NCBI GenBank assembly: GCA_945906815.1
Contig: CAMDRT010000002.1
Span: forward strand, 124,001-188,000
Direction of reading: 5' to 3'
Length of the DNA stretch: 64,000 nt
Source of the DNA: Bordetella parapertussis
GTDB lineage: Bacteria; Pseudomonadota; Gammaproteobacteria; Burkholderiales; SG8-41
Shown here: in pieces, positions 16,947 through 25,781 of the stretch
Numbering within the stretch: position 1 is the first letter of the stretch
Layout: every line of letters begins with the position of its first letter
Position numbers and translations under genes: made by a program
The notes under the pieces: generated by a model
The model's database searches: none
Seen by the model: the letters and a program-made list of their open reading frames with translations, nothing else
Told to the model about the DNA's origin: nothing

Positions 16947-18800
16947 TCACTTAGCCTGGTACACCAGTGAAACCAGCCCATTGCTGCGCGGCGTATTGAA
17001 AAACTGCACGGTCTCATACTCGCGGTTAAACACATTGTTCCAGCGCGCCTGAACCGCCCACTCCTTTGCCAGCGCATAACGCGCGGTGAGATTGAGCAGC
17101 GCGTATCCATGCAAGCGGGTGTTAGGCGCTTCATTAGTGGAGTCGTAACGCGCGCCGGTGGCAACCACTTCGGCGCCCAAGTTCCACGGGCCCTGCGGCC
17201 GCTCCACTGCGACACTGCCGTATTGCTTGGCGCGCCGCCGCAGTTGCGCACCCGTGGTCTCGTCACGCAGATCTTGCGCGGTTGCGCTAGCGCGCAGACG
17301 CCAACCCGCGAAATTCGCGCGCCACGCAAATTCGACCCCATCTATTCTTACCGCATTCAGGTTCTGCGTCGTCGATACGAAAGTGGCGGGATCCGTGACC
17401 ACGGTGATCAGATCGCTGATCTGGTTGCGGAAAACCGTGGCGGATGCATGCTGCCGTTGCGCGTCATAGTTGACGCCGATCTCACGGTTGCGCGAACGCT
17501 CCGCACGCACATTAGGATTGCTGAAGAAGAACGGCGGGGTATCCGGAAAATACAAGTCGTTGAACGTCGGAGCCTTGAATGCGGTGCCGGCACTCATGCG
17601 CACACGCAATTGCGGCGAATAGCGGTAACTGTAGCCGAGCGAGCCGGTACGGCGCGCACCGAACTGGCTATTGTGATCGTCGCGCGCGTTGACCTGCACG
17701 CCGTGCCCTGCGAAATCACCGCGATAGCCAATGAATGCGCTGGTCACATCGCGCCGCGTGCCGTTGAACGGCGTATCACTATCCACGCGCTGACTCAGAT
17801 ACTCCAAGCCTCCAACCACAGTGCCGATAGGCAATCTCAGGTCGTTCTGCCACAGCGCCTGCTGCTGGTCGGTACGAAAGTATCCGGGGAACGCGCCCAC
17901 GCTGGCGGAATGGTCGCGCGAGGTGCCCACCCGCAGCAGGCTACTCCAGTCAGCGGTAATCCGGTTGCGGCTGAACACGGAAAACGCCTGCAGGGTTTGG
18001 CGATTCACGTCGTCGGTGGCAAGCCCGGCATCGAAGTGTGTCGTGCCCTGGCTATGGAATGCCGTGACGCCCAACTCATGCGCAGCGCCAAAATGCTGTA
18101 CCACGCGTGCCGATACATTTTGGTTGCGATAACCATCACGATCCGGGTGGTGCTGCGCGAAGGGCGTCGTGGGTTGGTTCGCGTCGAAACCACGCGCCTC
18201 CAGCACACCCGCGCTGAGGCTAAATTCGGTATCGTTCACGCGGCGTCCGAAGCCGCCGGAAAGCGCGCGCGTGCCGAAACTGCCCACGGTGAGTTGCGCC
18301 GAGGTGCCCGCCGCCGCGCCACGCGTGAATATCTGAATGACGCCACCGATGGCATCGGCGCCGTAGACACTGCTCCGCGCGCCGGAAACGATTTCGATGC
18401 GCTCAATCTGCGCCAGCGGTATGTGTTCAAACGCAGTGCCGCCAGCCGTGGCCGAGCCCACGCGCAAGCCATCGATGAGCACCAGCGTATGTCTTGCTTC
18501 CGCCCCGCGCATGAATACCGCGCTCGGCTGTCCCGCCCCGCCACTCGAAGAAATTTCAACCCCGCCGCGCGCCTGTAGCAATTCCGTGAGCGATGTATAA
18601 CCGCCCGTCGTGATCTCGGACGCGGTGATGATGGTCGCGTGGGCGTGGCTTTCGGAAAGATTTTCCGCAATGCGTGTGGTGGTAACTATCACCGGTGGTC
18701 CCACGGCAACCGCAGGTTCGGCAGCCAGCGCGCCGGGCGCAGGCAAAGTCGAAAGTATTGCCGCGGCGATGGCCGCGGCTAGCGTGGTCGTGCTTTTCAT
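16947..18800 (-). CDS. btuB: TonB-dependent vitamin B12 receptor BtuB
   Basis: A 617-residue outer-membrane receptor. A signal peptide (about residues 1-26, AGALAA-type end) precedes a TonB-box-like VIVTTTR, a plug domain (about 45-150, with SSVYGADAIGGVIQIFTRG near its end) and a 22-strand barrel closing in an aromatic-rich C-terminus. It imports cobalamin using TonB-transmitted energy. The assignment is strongly supported by the cobalamin riboswitch upstream. Length matches E. coli BtuB (614 residues). The RBS region AGGGGAA lies just before the ATG. Confidence 0.9.
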   Translation of the reverse strand: MKSTTTLAAAIAAAILSTLPAPGALAAEPAVAVGPPVIVTTTRIAENLSESHAHATIITASEITTGGYTSLTELLQARGGVEISSSGGAGQPSAVFMRGAEARHTLVLIDGLRVGSATAGGTAFEHIPLAQIERIEIVSGARSSVYGADAIGGVIQIFTRGAAAGTSAQLTVGSFGTRALSGGFGRRVNDTEFSLSAGVLEARGFDANQPTTPFAQHHPDRDGYRNQNVSARVVQHFGAAHELGVTAFHSQGTTHFDAGLATDDVNRQTLQAFSVFSRNRITADWSSLLRVGTSRDHSASVGAFPGYFRTDQQQALWQNDLRLPIGTVVGGLEYLSQRVDSDTPFNGTRRDVTSAFIGYRGDFAGHGVQVNARDDHNSQFGARRTGSLGYSYRYSPQLRVRMSAGTAFKAPTFNDLYFPDTPPFFFSNPNVRAERSRNREIGVNYDAQRQHASATVFRNQISDLITVVTDPATFVSTTQNLNAVRIDGVEFAWRANFAGWRLRASATAQDLRDETTGAQLRRRAKQYGSVAVERPQGPWNLGAEVVATGARYDSTNEAPNTRLHGYALLNLTARYALAKEWAVQARWNNVFNREYETVQFFNTPRSNGLVSLVYQAK

Positions 18801-18801
18801 A

Positions 18802-18868
18802 AATTCCCCTGATGATGTGCGCGCCCGCCGCGCGCAAAAAAACGCTTAGAAAACACCGCAGGGGATTT
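18802..18868 (-). promoter_or_regulatory. candidate RBS-sequestering hairpin in the btuB leader
   Basis: On the RNA strand, AAATCCCCTG (18868-18859) can pair with the ribosome-binding segment CAGGGGAATT (18811-18802) just before the btuB start, with six consecutive complementary bases in the core. Between them lies a second very GC-rich hairpin (gcgcgc arms at about 18819-18835). This is a plausible expression platform for translational control by the upstream riboswitch; the pairing is inferred by eye. Confidence 0.5.
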
Positions 18869-18959
18869 ACAACTGCACGCATGACAACGCCATGCCGTGA
18901 CTGTAGCGATCGGCACGCATCAGGCACACCGCATCCCCGCGGCATTTCCATCCAGCGGT

Positions 18960-19195
18960 AGAGGGCCGATATACGGGCTCATGAATAAAATGCGCCGCCT
19001 TCCCATGAGTAAAGCTCACAGTGGCTTAGTGGCACACTATCGCGACGAGAGCGCACATCACACACCCATCGCGTTCACTTACCGTTGCGGGGGCAGCACC
19101 GGCTTTGAGATTGCAAGTATTTGTTTTCAAATACCATTCTCGCACCGGTTTCCCGTTTAACCGCCTCTCTGTGGGGATCGGCGGCACCCTACACC
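18960..19195 (-). ncRNA. cobalamin (AdoCbl-type) riboswitch
   Basis: On the minus strand the conserved elements appear in the right order: GGTGCC at the 5' end, GGTTAAACGGGAA followed by CCGGTG, then GCCGGTGCTGCCCCCGC followed by AACGGTAA, then GCCACTG, the GGGAAGGC box and a closing GAGCCC segment near 18975. It lies directly upstream of btuB. Binding of adenosylcobalamin should reduce btuB expression. The exact 5' and 3' ends are estimates. Confidence 0.92.
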
Positions 19196-19320
19196 GTGTA
19201 CGCGCAACCTTCGCTGACGGAAAGCGTGTTGCGCGGACGGGCCGATGTTAGCACGCACTTTGGCTCACCAGCAGTGCCGCACACAGCCACCAAATCACAT
19301 TCACTTTTCACGCTTAGTAG

Positions 19321-19350
19321 TTGACTTGATGGATTTTTTACAACTATAGT
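19321..19350 (+). promoter_or_regulatory. sigma-70-type promoter of the zapB-like/zapA/6S RNA unit
   Basis: A -35 box TTGACT (19321-19326) and a -10 box TATAGT (19345-19350) are separated by 18 bp. Transcription would start about 19357-19358, essentially at the ATG of the zapB-like gene, which suggests a leaderless message. Confidence 0.6.
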
Positions 19351-19357
19351 GTGCGCT

Positions 19358-19558
19358 ATGGAAGCGGAGCTGCATTCACTCGAGGACAAGTTGGCGCTGC
19401 TGGTGAAGCTGTGCCAGCAGTTGCGCCTGGAAAACCACCAATTGCGCCAGGATGTCGTTACCGCGCTTGATGCCAATCGCCGCCTCGAAAACAAAATCGG
19501 CGGCGCCACCACGCGGCTCGAAGCGCTGCTGCAACAAATTCCCGAAGACGCAAGCTGA
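19358..19558 (+). CDS. small coiled-coil protein, TIGR02449/ZapB-like
   Basis: A 66-residue, highly charged, leucine-heptad protein (LEDKLALLVKLCQQLRLENHQL) predicted to be one continuous coiled coil. Proteins of this type are conserved just upstream of zapA in many beta- and gammaproteobacteria and are thought to act in cell division. The ATG at 19358 sits seven bases after a good -10 box; a GTG nine bases earlier is possible. ZapA follows after eight bases. Confidence 0.78.
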   Translation: MEAELHSLEDKLALLVKLCQQLRLENHQLRQDVVTALDANRRLENKIGGATTRLEALLQQIPEDAS

Positions 19559-19565
19559 GCGCGGC

Positions 19566-19892
19566 ATGAGCGAATCCAAGGACACGAAAGACACCACGGG
19601 CTTGCAGATCTCCATCATGGGGCGCAATTTTCGCGTCGCCTGCAAGGATGAAGAACAGAGCAGCCTGCTCGAAGCCGTCGATTACCTGAACACCCGCATG
19701 CAGAACATTCGCGATCAAGGCAAGATCGTGGGGCTGGAACGCATCGCCATCATGGCCGCGCTCAACATTACCCATGAATTTCTCGGTGCCAAGGTGGGCG
19801 GTGATTTTGACATCGCCGGCTTCAAGCGTAGAATGGCCGGCATGGAAGCGGTGATCGATCAGGCGCTGTCAGAGCAGAGTAAATTGTTCTAA
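19566..19892 (+). CDS. zapA: cell division protein ZapA
   Basis: A 108-residue protein with the ZapA layout: an N-terminal LQISIMGRNFRVAC strand region, EEQSSLLEAVDYLNTRMQNIR, and GLERIAIMAALNITHEFL before a C-terminal coiled coil. ZapA binds and bundles FtsZ at the division site. The ATG at 19566 is eight bases after the zapB-like stop; longer readings of the same frame run into that gene. 6S RNA follows, the classic neighbour. Confidence 0.9.
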   Translation: MSESKDTKDTTGLQISIMGRNFRVACKDEEQSSLLEAVDYLNTRMQNIRDQGKIVGLERIAIMAALNITHEFLGAKVGGDFDIAGFKRRMAGMEAVIDQALSEQSKLF

Positions 19893-19914
19893 ACCTGATC
19901 GTTTCTGCCGCCCG

Positions 19915-20098
19915 AAAATTCCCCTGCGGTGTTCGTTAAGGTCTTAATTTCTTTGAGCCAATAAGTGGTATTCGGTTGCTGACCCTTGTGATACCGGTGT
20001 GAGCGTCCCACGCGGACGAACCTGAAGGAATCCGGAAGGCGACCCCTTGAACCTTTGGTTCAAGAAACGGGCCTGACGGCACAGGCGGGGGAACCCTA
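19915..20098 (+). ncRNA. ssrS: 6S RNA (ssrS)
   Basis: The segment lies just after zapA, the usual site. Its 3' part contains CCTTGAACCTTTGGTTCAAG then GGGCCTGACGGCACAGGCGG, matching the conserved hairpin and closing region of proteobacterial 6S RNA. The 5' arm TTCCCCTGCGGTG pairs with the 3' CAGGCGGGGGAA. 6S RNA mimics an open promoter and inhibits sigma-70 RNA polymerase in stationary phase. Ends are estimated from the closing stem. No fau gene follows, unlike E. coli. Confidence 0.88.
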
Positions 20099-20116
20099 TC
20101 AGGTGGTCTTCTGGTA

Positions 20117-20140
20117 AATGCGGCTAGGCCGCATTTTTTT
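20117..20140 (+). terminator. intrinsic terminator after 6S RNA
   Basis: AATGCGGC, a short loop, then GCCGCATT followed by a T-run forms a compact stem with a U-tract, ending the zapB-like/zapA/6S transcript just before the EVE gene. Confidence 0.85.
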
Positions 20141-20153
20141 ATGGCGGACAAGC

Positions 20154-20603
20154 ATGCGTTACTGGTTGATGAAAAGCGAGCCCGATGCCTACAGCATCGA
20201 GCAACTCGCCCAAGACAAAACCACTGCGTGGACCGGCGTGCGCAACTATCAGGCACGCAACTTCATGCGCGACCAGATGACCAAGGGCGACCAGGTGCTG
20301 TTCTATCATTCGAACTGCGAGCCGCCTGGCATAGTCGGCATCGCCGAGGTTTGCAAACTCGCCTATCCCGACGAAACGCAGTTTGATCGCAAGAGCAAAT
20401 ACTTCGACCCCAAATCCACGCGCGACAATCCGCGCTGGCTGCATGTAGAGGTAAAGTTCGTCAGGAAAACCCGGCTCATCAGTCTGCCCGAACTGCGCGA
20501 AAACAAGGCGCTCGCCACGCTGCGCATACTGGCGCGCGGCAACCGGCTGTCGATTACACCGGTGGATCCGGCGGAGTGGGAAACGATTTTGAAATTGCTT
20601 TAG
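20154..20603 (+). CDS. EVE-domain protein (DUF55, thymocyte nuclear protein 1-like)
   Basis: A 149-residue single EVE (PUA-like) domain. The N-terminus RYWLMKSEPD and the following TAWTGVRNYQARNFMRD are the family signature, and YHSNCEPPGIVGIAEV marks the core barrel. EVE domains bind modified bases in nucleic acids; the bacterial role of this group is unclear. Start chosen at the ATG 14 bases after the terminator T-run; an earlier in-frame start would lie inside the terminator. Its position after 6S RNA is common in betaproteobacteria. Confidence 0.85.
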   Translation: MRYWLMKSEPDAYSIEQLAQDKTTAWTGVRNYQARNFMRDQMTKGDQVLFYHSNCEPPGIVGIAEVCKLAYPDETQFDRKSKYFDPKSTRDNPRWLHVEVKFVRKTRLISLPELRENKALATLRILARGNRLSITPVDPAEWETILKLL

Positions 20604-20610
20604 AACCATT

Positions 20611-20693
20611 CTCCTCGGAATACACGGAACACGCGGAAACGAACATCGAGTCCATCAGGTTTTCTTCAGTGTGTTCCGCGTGTTCCGTGGTTA
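20611..20693. repeat. degenerate palindromic repeat (ttccg(c/t)gtgttccgtgg type)
   Basis: Left arm CGGAATACACGGAACACGCGGAA (20616-20638, shown here as two near-identical GGAA-ACACG units) and right arm GTGTTCCGCGTGTTCCGTGG (20671-20690) are inverted copies around a 32-bp loop. The same motif recurs at 51070-51141. It occupies the whole gap before the amidohydrolase gene. Confidence 0.75.
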
Positions 20694-20711
20694 TTGTTAA
20701 AGAAAATTCTC

Positions 20712-21710
20712 ATGCCGCCGCCCATCAAAACCATAGACACCCACGCGCACTACTTCCCGCAGTCCTACATCGACCTCATTGCGCAGTACGGCAAACGCTG
20801 TGGCACCACGGTAACGGTGGACGACCAGGGTGTGACCTTTATTCAAGTGGGCCTGGCACTACGCACCGGCCCTATCACGCGCACGTTTATCGATCTCGAC
20901 GAACGCCTGAAAATCATGGACAGCCAGGGCGTGGGCATGCACGCGCTGTCGCTCACGCAGCCCATGGTGTACTGGGCCGACGATGATTTGGGCACACAAC
21001 TGTGCGTGGCGTTTAACGATGCGCTCAGCGCTGCGCACCTTGCACACCCGGATCGGTTGATCGGCTTTGCCTGCCTGCCGCTGCAAAACCCGACGCTCGC
21101 GGCAGAGGAGCTCGAACGCGCGGCAAAGTTACCCGGCATCAAGGGCGTGTACATGGCCACGGCGGTGCGCGATCGCGAACTTTCCGACCGCAGCTTTTTC
21201 CCGCTGTATGAACGCTGTGAAGCGCTGGGACTGCCGATATTTTTGCATCCGATGATGATCAACAACGAACGGCTCAAACAGTTTTACCTGATCAACCTGT
21301 GTGGCAATCCGTTTGACACCGCCATCGCCGCCGCGCACCTGATTTTCGGCGGCGTGCTCGACGCCTTTCCCAAACTCGAAATCAGCCTGCCGCACGGCGG
21401 CGGCGTGTTGCCCATCCTGCGCGGCCGCCTGGACCGCGGTTTTGACCTGCGCCCGGAATGCAAGACCATCCGCAACCCCCCGAGCAGCTACCTCAAGCGT
21501 TTTACCTATGACACCATCACCTACGACGAAGCCTTGCTCGAAGACCTGATCAAACTGGTCGGGGTGGATCGCATCCTGATGGGCAGCGACTACTGCTTCG
21601 ACATTGCCTACGAAGAACCAGTGCGCTTCCTCGACGGCGTGCAGTCATTGACGGGTGAGCAGAAGCAACAGATCTTGTGGCGTAATGCGGCAAAGCTGCT
21701 GAACCTGTAG
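20712..21710 (+). CDS. amidohydrolase family protein, AMCSD-like decarboxylase/hydrolase
   Basis: A 332-residue TIM-barrel metal enzyme. The THAHYFP motif near residue 10 gives the first metal-binding histidines, FLHPMM near 180 and LPHGGG near 232 further ligands, and MGSDYCFD near 295 the catalytic aspartate. This is the arrangement of aminocarboxymuconate-semialdehyde decarboxylase relatives, which decarboxylate or hydrolyse ring-derived acids. The substrate cannot be deduced. It is not obviously connected to the surrounding envelope genes. The ATG at 20712 is preferred over an upstream TTG. Confidence 0.78.
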   Translation: MPPPIKTIDTHAHYFPQSYIDLIAQYGKRCGTTVTVDDQGVTFIQVGLALRTGPITRTFIDLDERLKIMDSQGVGMHALSLTQPMVYWADDDLGTQLCVAFNDALSAAHLAHPDRLIGFACLPLQNPTLAAEELERAAKLPGIKGVYMATAVRDRELSDRSFFPLYERCEALGLPIFLHPMMINNERLKQFYLINLCGNPFDTAIAAAHLIFGGVLDAFPKLEISLPHGGGVLPILRGRLDRGFDLRPECKTIRNPPSSYLKRFTYDTITYDEALLEDLIKLVGVDRILMGSDYCFDIAYEEPVRFLDGVQSLTGEQKQQILWRNAAKLLNL

Positions 21711-21759
21711 CCGCGCGCCAGTTGCCCTCGTGTAAAATCCGCGAAACAGGAGAGTCCTT

Positions 21760-22668
21760 TTGCATCCGCGCTACCTGATTCTTGGCGGTTCCGGGTTTTT
21801 GGGACGTAGCCTGCACGCTGTGCTGGGTGCGGACGATGCCATCGCAACCTACCAGCAGACACCCATCGCGGGTGCCTTCCATTTCGACGCCAGCGCGCAT
21901 CATCTTGCCACACGCATACTCACGCTATACCCGTCACTGACGCATGCCTTCATTTTGATGGGCATCACCAACCTCGATGCATGCGCACGCGATCCCGCAG
22001 GCAGCGCACGCATCAACGTCGATGCCATCAAAGCGATCATTGCGCAGTTGCGCGACGCCGGGATTACACCGGTATTTGCCTCGAGCGATGCGGTGTTTGA
22101 CGGCAGCCGCGGCGGCTGGACGGAGGATGACCCGCGGTGTCCGATATTGACCTACGGGCATCAGAAAGCCGCAGTGGAAGCCGTTTTGCTGGCGGACGCG
22201 CGGCCCAGTCTGATTGTGCGGTTTCCCAAGATGCTGTCGACGATGCCGGGCGCGCGCGACGTGCTCGACGGCTGGATGACTGAACTGGAAGCTGGCGCGG
22301 AAATTCGCTGCGCGCAGGATCAGATATTTTCACCGGTGGACGTCGACGAAGCCGTGCAGGCGCTGGACGGGCTGGTGAACTCGCAGGCCAGCGGCGTGTT
22401 TCATTTCGCCGCGCCACAGGCGCTGTCGCGCCTGGCATTGCTGGAATTACTGGTGCAGGAAGTCCAACGCCACCGCGCCATCGCGCCACGCATTACCCGC
22501 TGCAGCATACGCGATTTTGCTTTCGCCGAAGCGCGTCCACTGGATGGTTCTATGTCGGCTGCCAAGCTGGCGTCGCAAACGGGGTATCGCTTCTCGGAAG
22601 TGCAAGGCATTTGTGCCAAGGCTGCTGCCCGCCGTTACGCTACGCAGCAGGCGACTGCGACTGCGTAG
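21760..22668 (+). CDS. RmlD-like NAD(P)-dependent sugar reductase (SDR)
   Basis: A 302-residue extended SDR. GGSGFLG near residue 9 binds NAD(P), and [10 protein letters not shown] near 145 keeps the catalytic Tyr and Lys. Overall it resembles dTDP-4-dehydrorhamnose reductase. It starts at a TTG with a good AGGAGAG ribosome-binding site. Adjacent rfbF and rfbG suggest that its substrate is a CDP-4-keto-6-deoxyhexose, making it the last reducing step of that branch. It heads the rightward cluster. Confidence 0.75.
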   Translation: MHPRYLILGGSGFLGRSLHAVLGADDAIATYQQTPIAGAFHFDASAHHLATRILTLYPSLTHAFILMGITNLDACARDPAGSARINVDAIKAIIAQLRDAGITPVFASSDAVFDGSRGGWTEDDPRCPILTYGHQKAAVEAVLLADARPSLIVRFPKMLSTMPGARDVLDGWMTELEAGAEIRCAQDQIFSPVDVDEAVQALDGLVNSQASGVFHFAAPQALSRLALLELLVQEVQRHRAIAPRITRCSIRDFAFAEARPLDGSMSAAKLASQTGYRFSEVQGICAKAAARRYATQQATATA

Positions 22669-22717
22669 GGGCAATAGGGACTTTAATGACACGCCACAGA
22701 ACAAAGCGGGGTCTGCT

Positions 22718-23485
22718 ATGAAAGCCGTTATTCTGGCGGGCGGACTGGGCACGCGTATCAGCGAGGAATCGCATCTGAAGCCCAAGCCGATGATCGAAAT
22801 CGGTGGCAAGCCGATTCTGTGGCACATCATGAAAATGTATTCGCATCATGGCATTAACGATTTCATCATCTGCCTCGGTTACAAAGGTTATGTGGTCAAG
22901 GAATACTTCGCGAACTATTTTCTGCACCTATCGAGCGTCACCTTCGATCTGGTGAACAACAAGATGGAAGTACATGAACACAATGCCGAACCCTGGCGCG
23001 TAACGCTGGTGGATACCGGCGACACCACCATGACCGGCGGACGCCTGAAGCGCGTGGCGCAATATCTAGGCGACGAGGATTTTTGTTTTACCTATGGCGA
23101 TGGCGTCTCCAGCATCAATATTACGCAGCTGATCGATTTTCATAAGAAAAACGGCACTGCGGCGACAGTGACAGCAGTGCAACCGCCGGGCCGCTTTGGG
23201 GTGCTCAGCATGGAAGGGCGGCTGATTACCGGTTTCGAGGAAAAACCCAAAGGCGACCACAACTGGCTTAACGGCGGGTTTTTTGTGTTGTCGCACAAAG
23301 CGCTCGACTACATCGAAGGCGACGCTACCATTTGGGAGCGCGCACCGATGGAAACCCTGGCGCGCGAGGGCCATCTCGGTGCGTACGTGCATAACGGTTT
23401 CTGGCAATGCATGGATACGCTGCGTGACAAGCAGCATCTGGAAGAGTTGTGGGCTGCGGGTCACGCGCCGTGGAAAGTCTGGTGA
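22718..23485 (+). CDS. rfbF: glucose-1-phosphate cytidylyltransferase
   Basis: A 255-residue nucleotidyltransferase making CDP-glucose from CTP and glucose 1-phosphate. The N-terminal [18 protein letters not shown] is the family signature, with the [19 protein letters not shown] block just after and [10 protein letters not shown] holding the metal-binding aspartate near residue 130. Length is close to Salmonella RfbF (257). The next gene starts within its stop codon, as expected for the rfbF-rfbG pair that opens CDP-6-deoxyhexose synthesis. Confidence 0.93.
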   Translation: MKAVILAGGLGTRISEESHLKPKPMIEIGGKPILWHIMKMYSHHGINDFIICLGYKGYVVKEYFANYFLHLSSVTFDLVNNKMEVHEHNAEPWRVTLVDTGDTTMTGGRLKRVAQYLGDEDFCFTYGDGVSSINITQLIDFHKKNGTAATVTAVQPPGRFGVLSMEGRLITGFEEKPKGDHNWLNGGFFVLSHKALDYIEGDATIWERAPMETLAREGHLGAYVHNGFWQCMDTLRDKQHLEELWAAGHAPWKVW

Positions 23486-24546
23486 TCACACCTGCATTCT
23501 GGCGCGACAAGCGCGTATGGGTAAGCGGACACACCGGCTTCAAGGGCGCGTGGCTGTGCCTGTGGCTGCAAATGCTCGGCGCGCGCGTGTCGGGCTATGC
23601 CCTGGTGCCACCGACCTCCCCCAGTCTGTTTGAACTGGCGCGCGTGGCGCAGGGCATGACTTCGGTTACCGGCGACATTCGCGATCCCGCCTGCCTGCGC
23701 CGCGCGCTCGATGATGCGCAGCCGCAGATCGTTTTTCACCTGGCGGCTCAAGCACTGGTACGGCGCTCGTATCTCGATCCGGCGGAAACGTTCGCCACCA
23801 ATGTCACCGGCACTGTCAACGTGCTGGAAGCCCTTCGTCACACGCCAGGCGTCAAGGCGGTGGTGGTGGTGACCAGCGACAAGTGTTACCAGAACCGCGG
23901 CGCGGCCATTGCCTACCGCGAAGACGACGCGCTGGGCGGTTACGATCCTTATTCCAGCAGCAAAGCCTGTGCAGAACTGGTGGCGGCAAGCTACCGGCAA
24001 TCGTACTGGCAGGAACCCTCGTCACCCGCCGTTGCCAGCGTGCGCGCGGGCAATGTCATCGGCGGCGGGGACTGGGCCGAAGACCGCTTGGTGCCCGACG
24101 CCATCGCCGCCTTCGCGCAAGGCAAGCCGGTGCGCATCAGAAATCCTGCTGCATTAAGGCCGTGGCAGCACGTGCTGGAACCACTGTCCGGCTACCTGAC
24201 CCTGGCGCAACGCTTGTGGGACGGGCCGGTCGATTTACGCGGTGCGTGGAACTTTGGCGCGGAACCGGAGGATGCAAAACCGGTGTCATGGGTGGTTGAG
24301 CATCTGGCGCGCGTGTGGGGTGATGGCGCAGGCTGGGTACCCGACAGCGGCAACCATCCCCATGAAGCAGGGCAGTTGATGCTCGATAGCCGCAAGGCGA
24401 AACACCATTTAGGCTGGCAGCCCAGCCTCGCGTTGGACGAGGCGCTGGCGTGGGTAGTCGAGTGGCACCGTGCCCGTATTGCCGGCGCCGACACGCGCGA
24501 CACCAGTGCGGCGCAAATCTCGCGCTATCAGGCGCGCACGCGATGA
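23482..24546 (+). CDS. rfbG: CDP-glucose 4,6-dehydratase
   Basis: Starting at the GTG that overlaps the rfbF stop, the 354-residue protein begins [23 protein letters not shown], aligning well with known RfbG starts. The NAD-binding GHTGFKG, the [10 protein letters not shown] segment and the YSSSK catalytic motif near residue 155 are all intact. It converts CDP-glucose to CDP-4-keto-6-deoxyglucose. No rfbH-type 3-dehydrase is present, so the product should keep its 3-hydroxyl unless altered by the next enzymes. Confidence 0.92.
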   Translation: MITPAFWRDKRVWVSGHTGFKGAWLCLWLQMLGARVSGYALVPPTSPSLFELARVAQGMTSVTGDIRDPACLRRALDDAQPQIVFHLAAQALVRRSYLDPAETFATNVTGTVNVLEALRHTPGVKAVVVVTSDKCYQNRGAAIAYREDDALGGYDPYSSSKACAELVAASYRQSYWQEPSSPAVASVRAGNVIGGGDWAEDRLVPDAIAAFAQGKPVRIRNPAALRPWQHVLEPLSGYLTLAQRLWDGPVDLRGAWNFGAEPEDAKPVSWVVEHLARVWGDGAGWVPDSGNHPHEAGQLMLDSRKAKHHLGWQPSLALDEALAWVVEWHRARIAGADTRDTSAAQISRYQARTR

Positions 24547-25781
24547 CCCCCGCGCGCCCCTGCCGGTTTTGCGCCACGCCCCTCGAACATTCGTTCTGCG
24601 ACCTGGGCATGTCGCCTATGTCGAATGAATACCTCTCCACACAGGACTTGCTGCTTCCTGAAAGCTTTTATCCGTTGCATGCCTATGTGTGCGCCCAGTG
24701 CTTCCTGGTGCAGTTGGAAGCCTTTGAAACACCCGAACGAATTTTTGGCGATTACGCCTATTTTTCTTCCTATTCGCAATCCTGGCTCGACCACGCGCGC
24801 GCCTATTGCGATGTGATGACTACCCGCCTCGGCCTCACCGCCAGACATCAGGTGGTGGAGATCGCGAGCAACGATGGCTATCTGTTAAAAAACTTTATCG
24901 CACGCAACATACCCGTGCTGGGGATAGAGCCCGCCGCCAATGTAGCGCGTGTTGCGCAAAGTAATGGCATCCCAACACGGGTAAATTTTTTCGGCACGCA
25001 GTTCGCGCACGAACTGGTGGCAGAAGGCGTGCAAGCCGATCTGTTGCTGGGCAACAATGTGCTGGCGCATGTGCCTGATCTCAATGACTTTGTCGCCGGT
25101 ATGAAAATACTGCTGAAACCTGAGGGGTTGATTACCCTGGAGTTTCCGCACCTGCTGCGAATGATCGCGGAAAATCAATTTGATACCATTTACCACGAAC
25201 ATTTTTCGTATTTCTCCCTGCTGACGGTTGAACGCGTATTCGCGAAGCATGGCTTGACCATCGTTGATGTGGACAATCTGCCCACGCATGGCGGTTCGAT
25301 CCGCGTACACGCCATGCATGCGGGCACGCCAGCGCGGCCGGTATCGTTGGCCGTGCAGCAACTCAAGTGCTTGGAGTCGCAGGCGGGACTGCAAACGCTG
25401 CAAGCCTATGCCGCGTTTGCCGCGCAAGTCAGGCTGACCAAACGCCGGCTACTGGCATTCCTGATCGAGGTGAAAGATGCCGGCAAAACGCTGGTAGGCT
25501 ATGGCGCACCGGCCAAGGGCAATACCTTGCTGAATTACTGCGGCATACGCCGCGATTTCATCGACTACACAGTCGATCTCAGTCCGCACAAACAGGGCAA
25601 GTTTTTACCGGGTACGCACATACCCATATACCCGCCGGAAAAAATCCGCGACACGCGCCCGGACTATGTGCTGGTGCTGCCCTGGAATATCAAGGACGAA
25701 ATCATGGGGCAGATGAGCTACATCCGTGAATGGGGCGGCCAATTTGTCCTGCCCATTCCCGAGGTGCAAGTGGTGCCGTGA
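24543..25781 (+). CDS. sugar C-methyltransferase (zinc-binding N-terminus, NovU/TylCIII type)
   Basis: A 412-residue three-domain methyltransferase. Two CxxC pairs (CRFC near residue 6 and CAQC near 49) form a zinc site, the SAM domain contains VVEIASNDGYLLKNF near 105 with the HEHFSYFSL block near 220, and a C-terminal Rossmann-like domain has GYGAPAKGNTLLNYC near 320. This is the architecture of enzymes that methylate carbon 3 of 4-keto-6-deoxy sugars. Its overlap with rfbG and the following epimerase points to a CDP-linked 3-C-methyl-6-deoxyhexose. Confidence 0.87.
   Translation: MTPARPCRFCATPLEHSFCDLGMSPMSNEYLSTQDLLLPESFYPLHAYVCAQCFLVQLEAFETPERIFGDYAYFSSYSQSWLDHARAYCDVMTTRLGLTARHQVVEIASNDGYLLKNFIARNIPVLGIEPAANVARVAQSNGIPTRVNFFGTQFAHELVAEGVQADLLLGNNVLAHVPDLNDFVAGMKILLKPEGLITLEFPHLLRMIAENQFDTIYHEHFSYFSLLTVERVFAKHGLTIVDVDNLPTHGGSIRVHAMHAGTPARPVSLAVQQLKCLESQAGLQTLQAYAAFAAQVRLTKRRLLAFLIEVKDAGKTLVGYGAPAKGNTLLNYCGIRRDFIDYTVDLSPHKQGKFLPGTHIPIYPPEKIRDTRPDYVLVLPWNIKDEIMGQMSYIREWGGQFVLPIPEVQVVP

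Noticed and set aside
17109..18578. Long 489-codon open frame antisense to btuB.
   Set aside because: Arg/Ala/Val-rich shadow of a real receptor gene with an intact signal peptide and riboswitch on the other strand.
18819..18841. GC-rich hairpin followed by an A-run upstream of btuB, considered as an intrinsic terminator.
   Set aside because: The A-run follows the stem on the plus strand; on the transcribed minus strand the U-tract precedes it, which is the wrong arrangement for termination.
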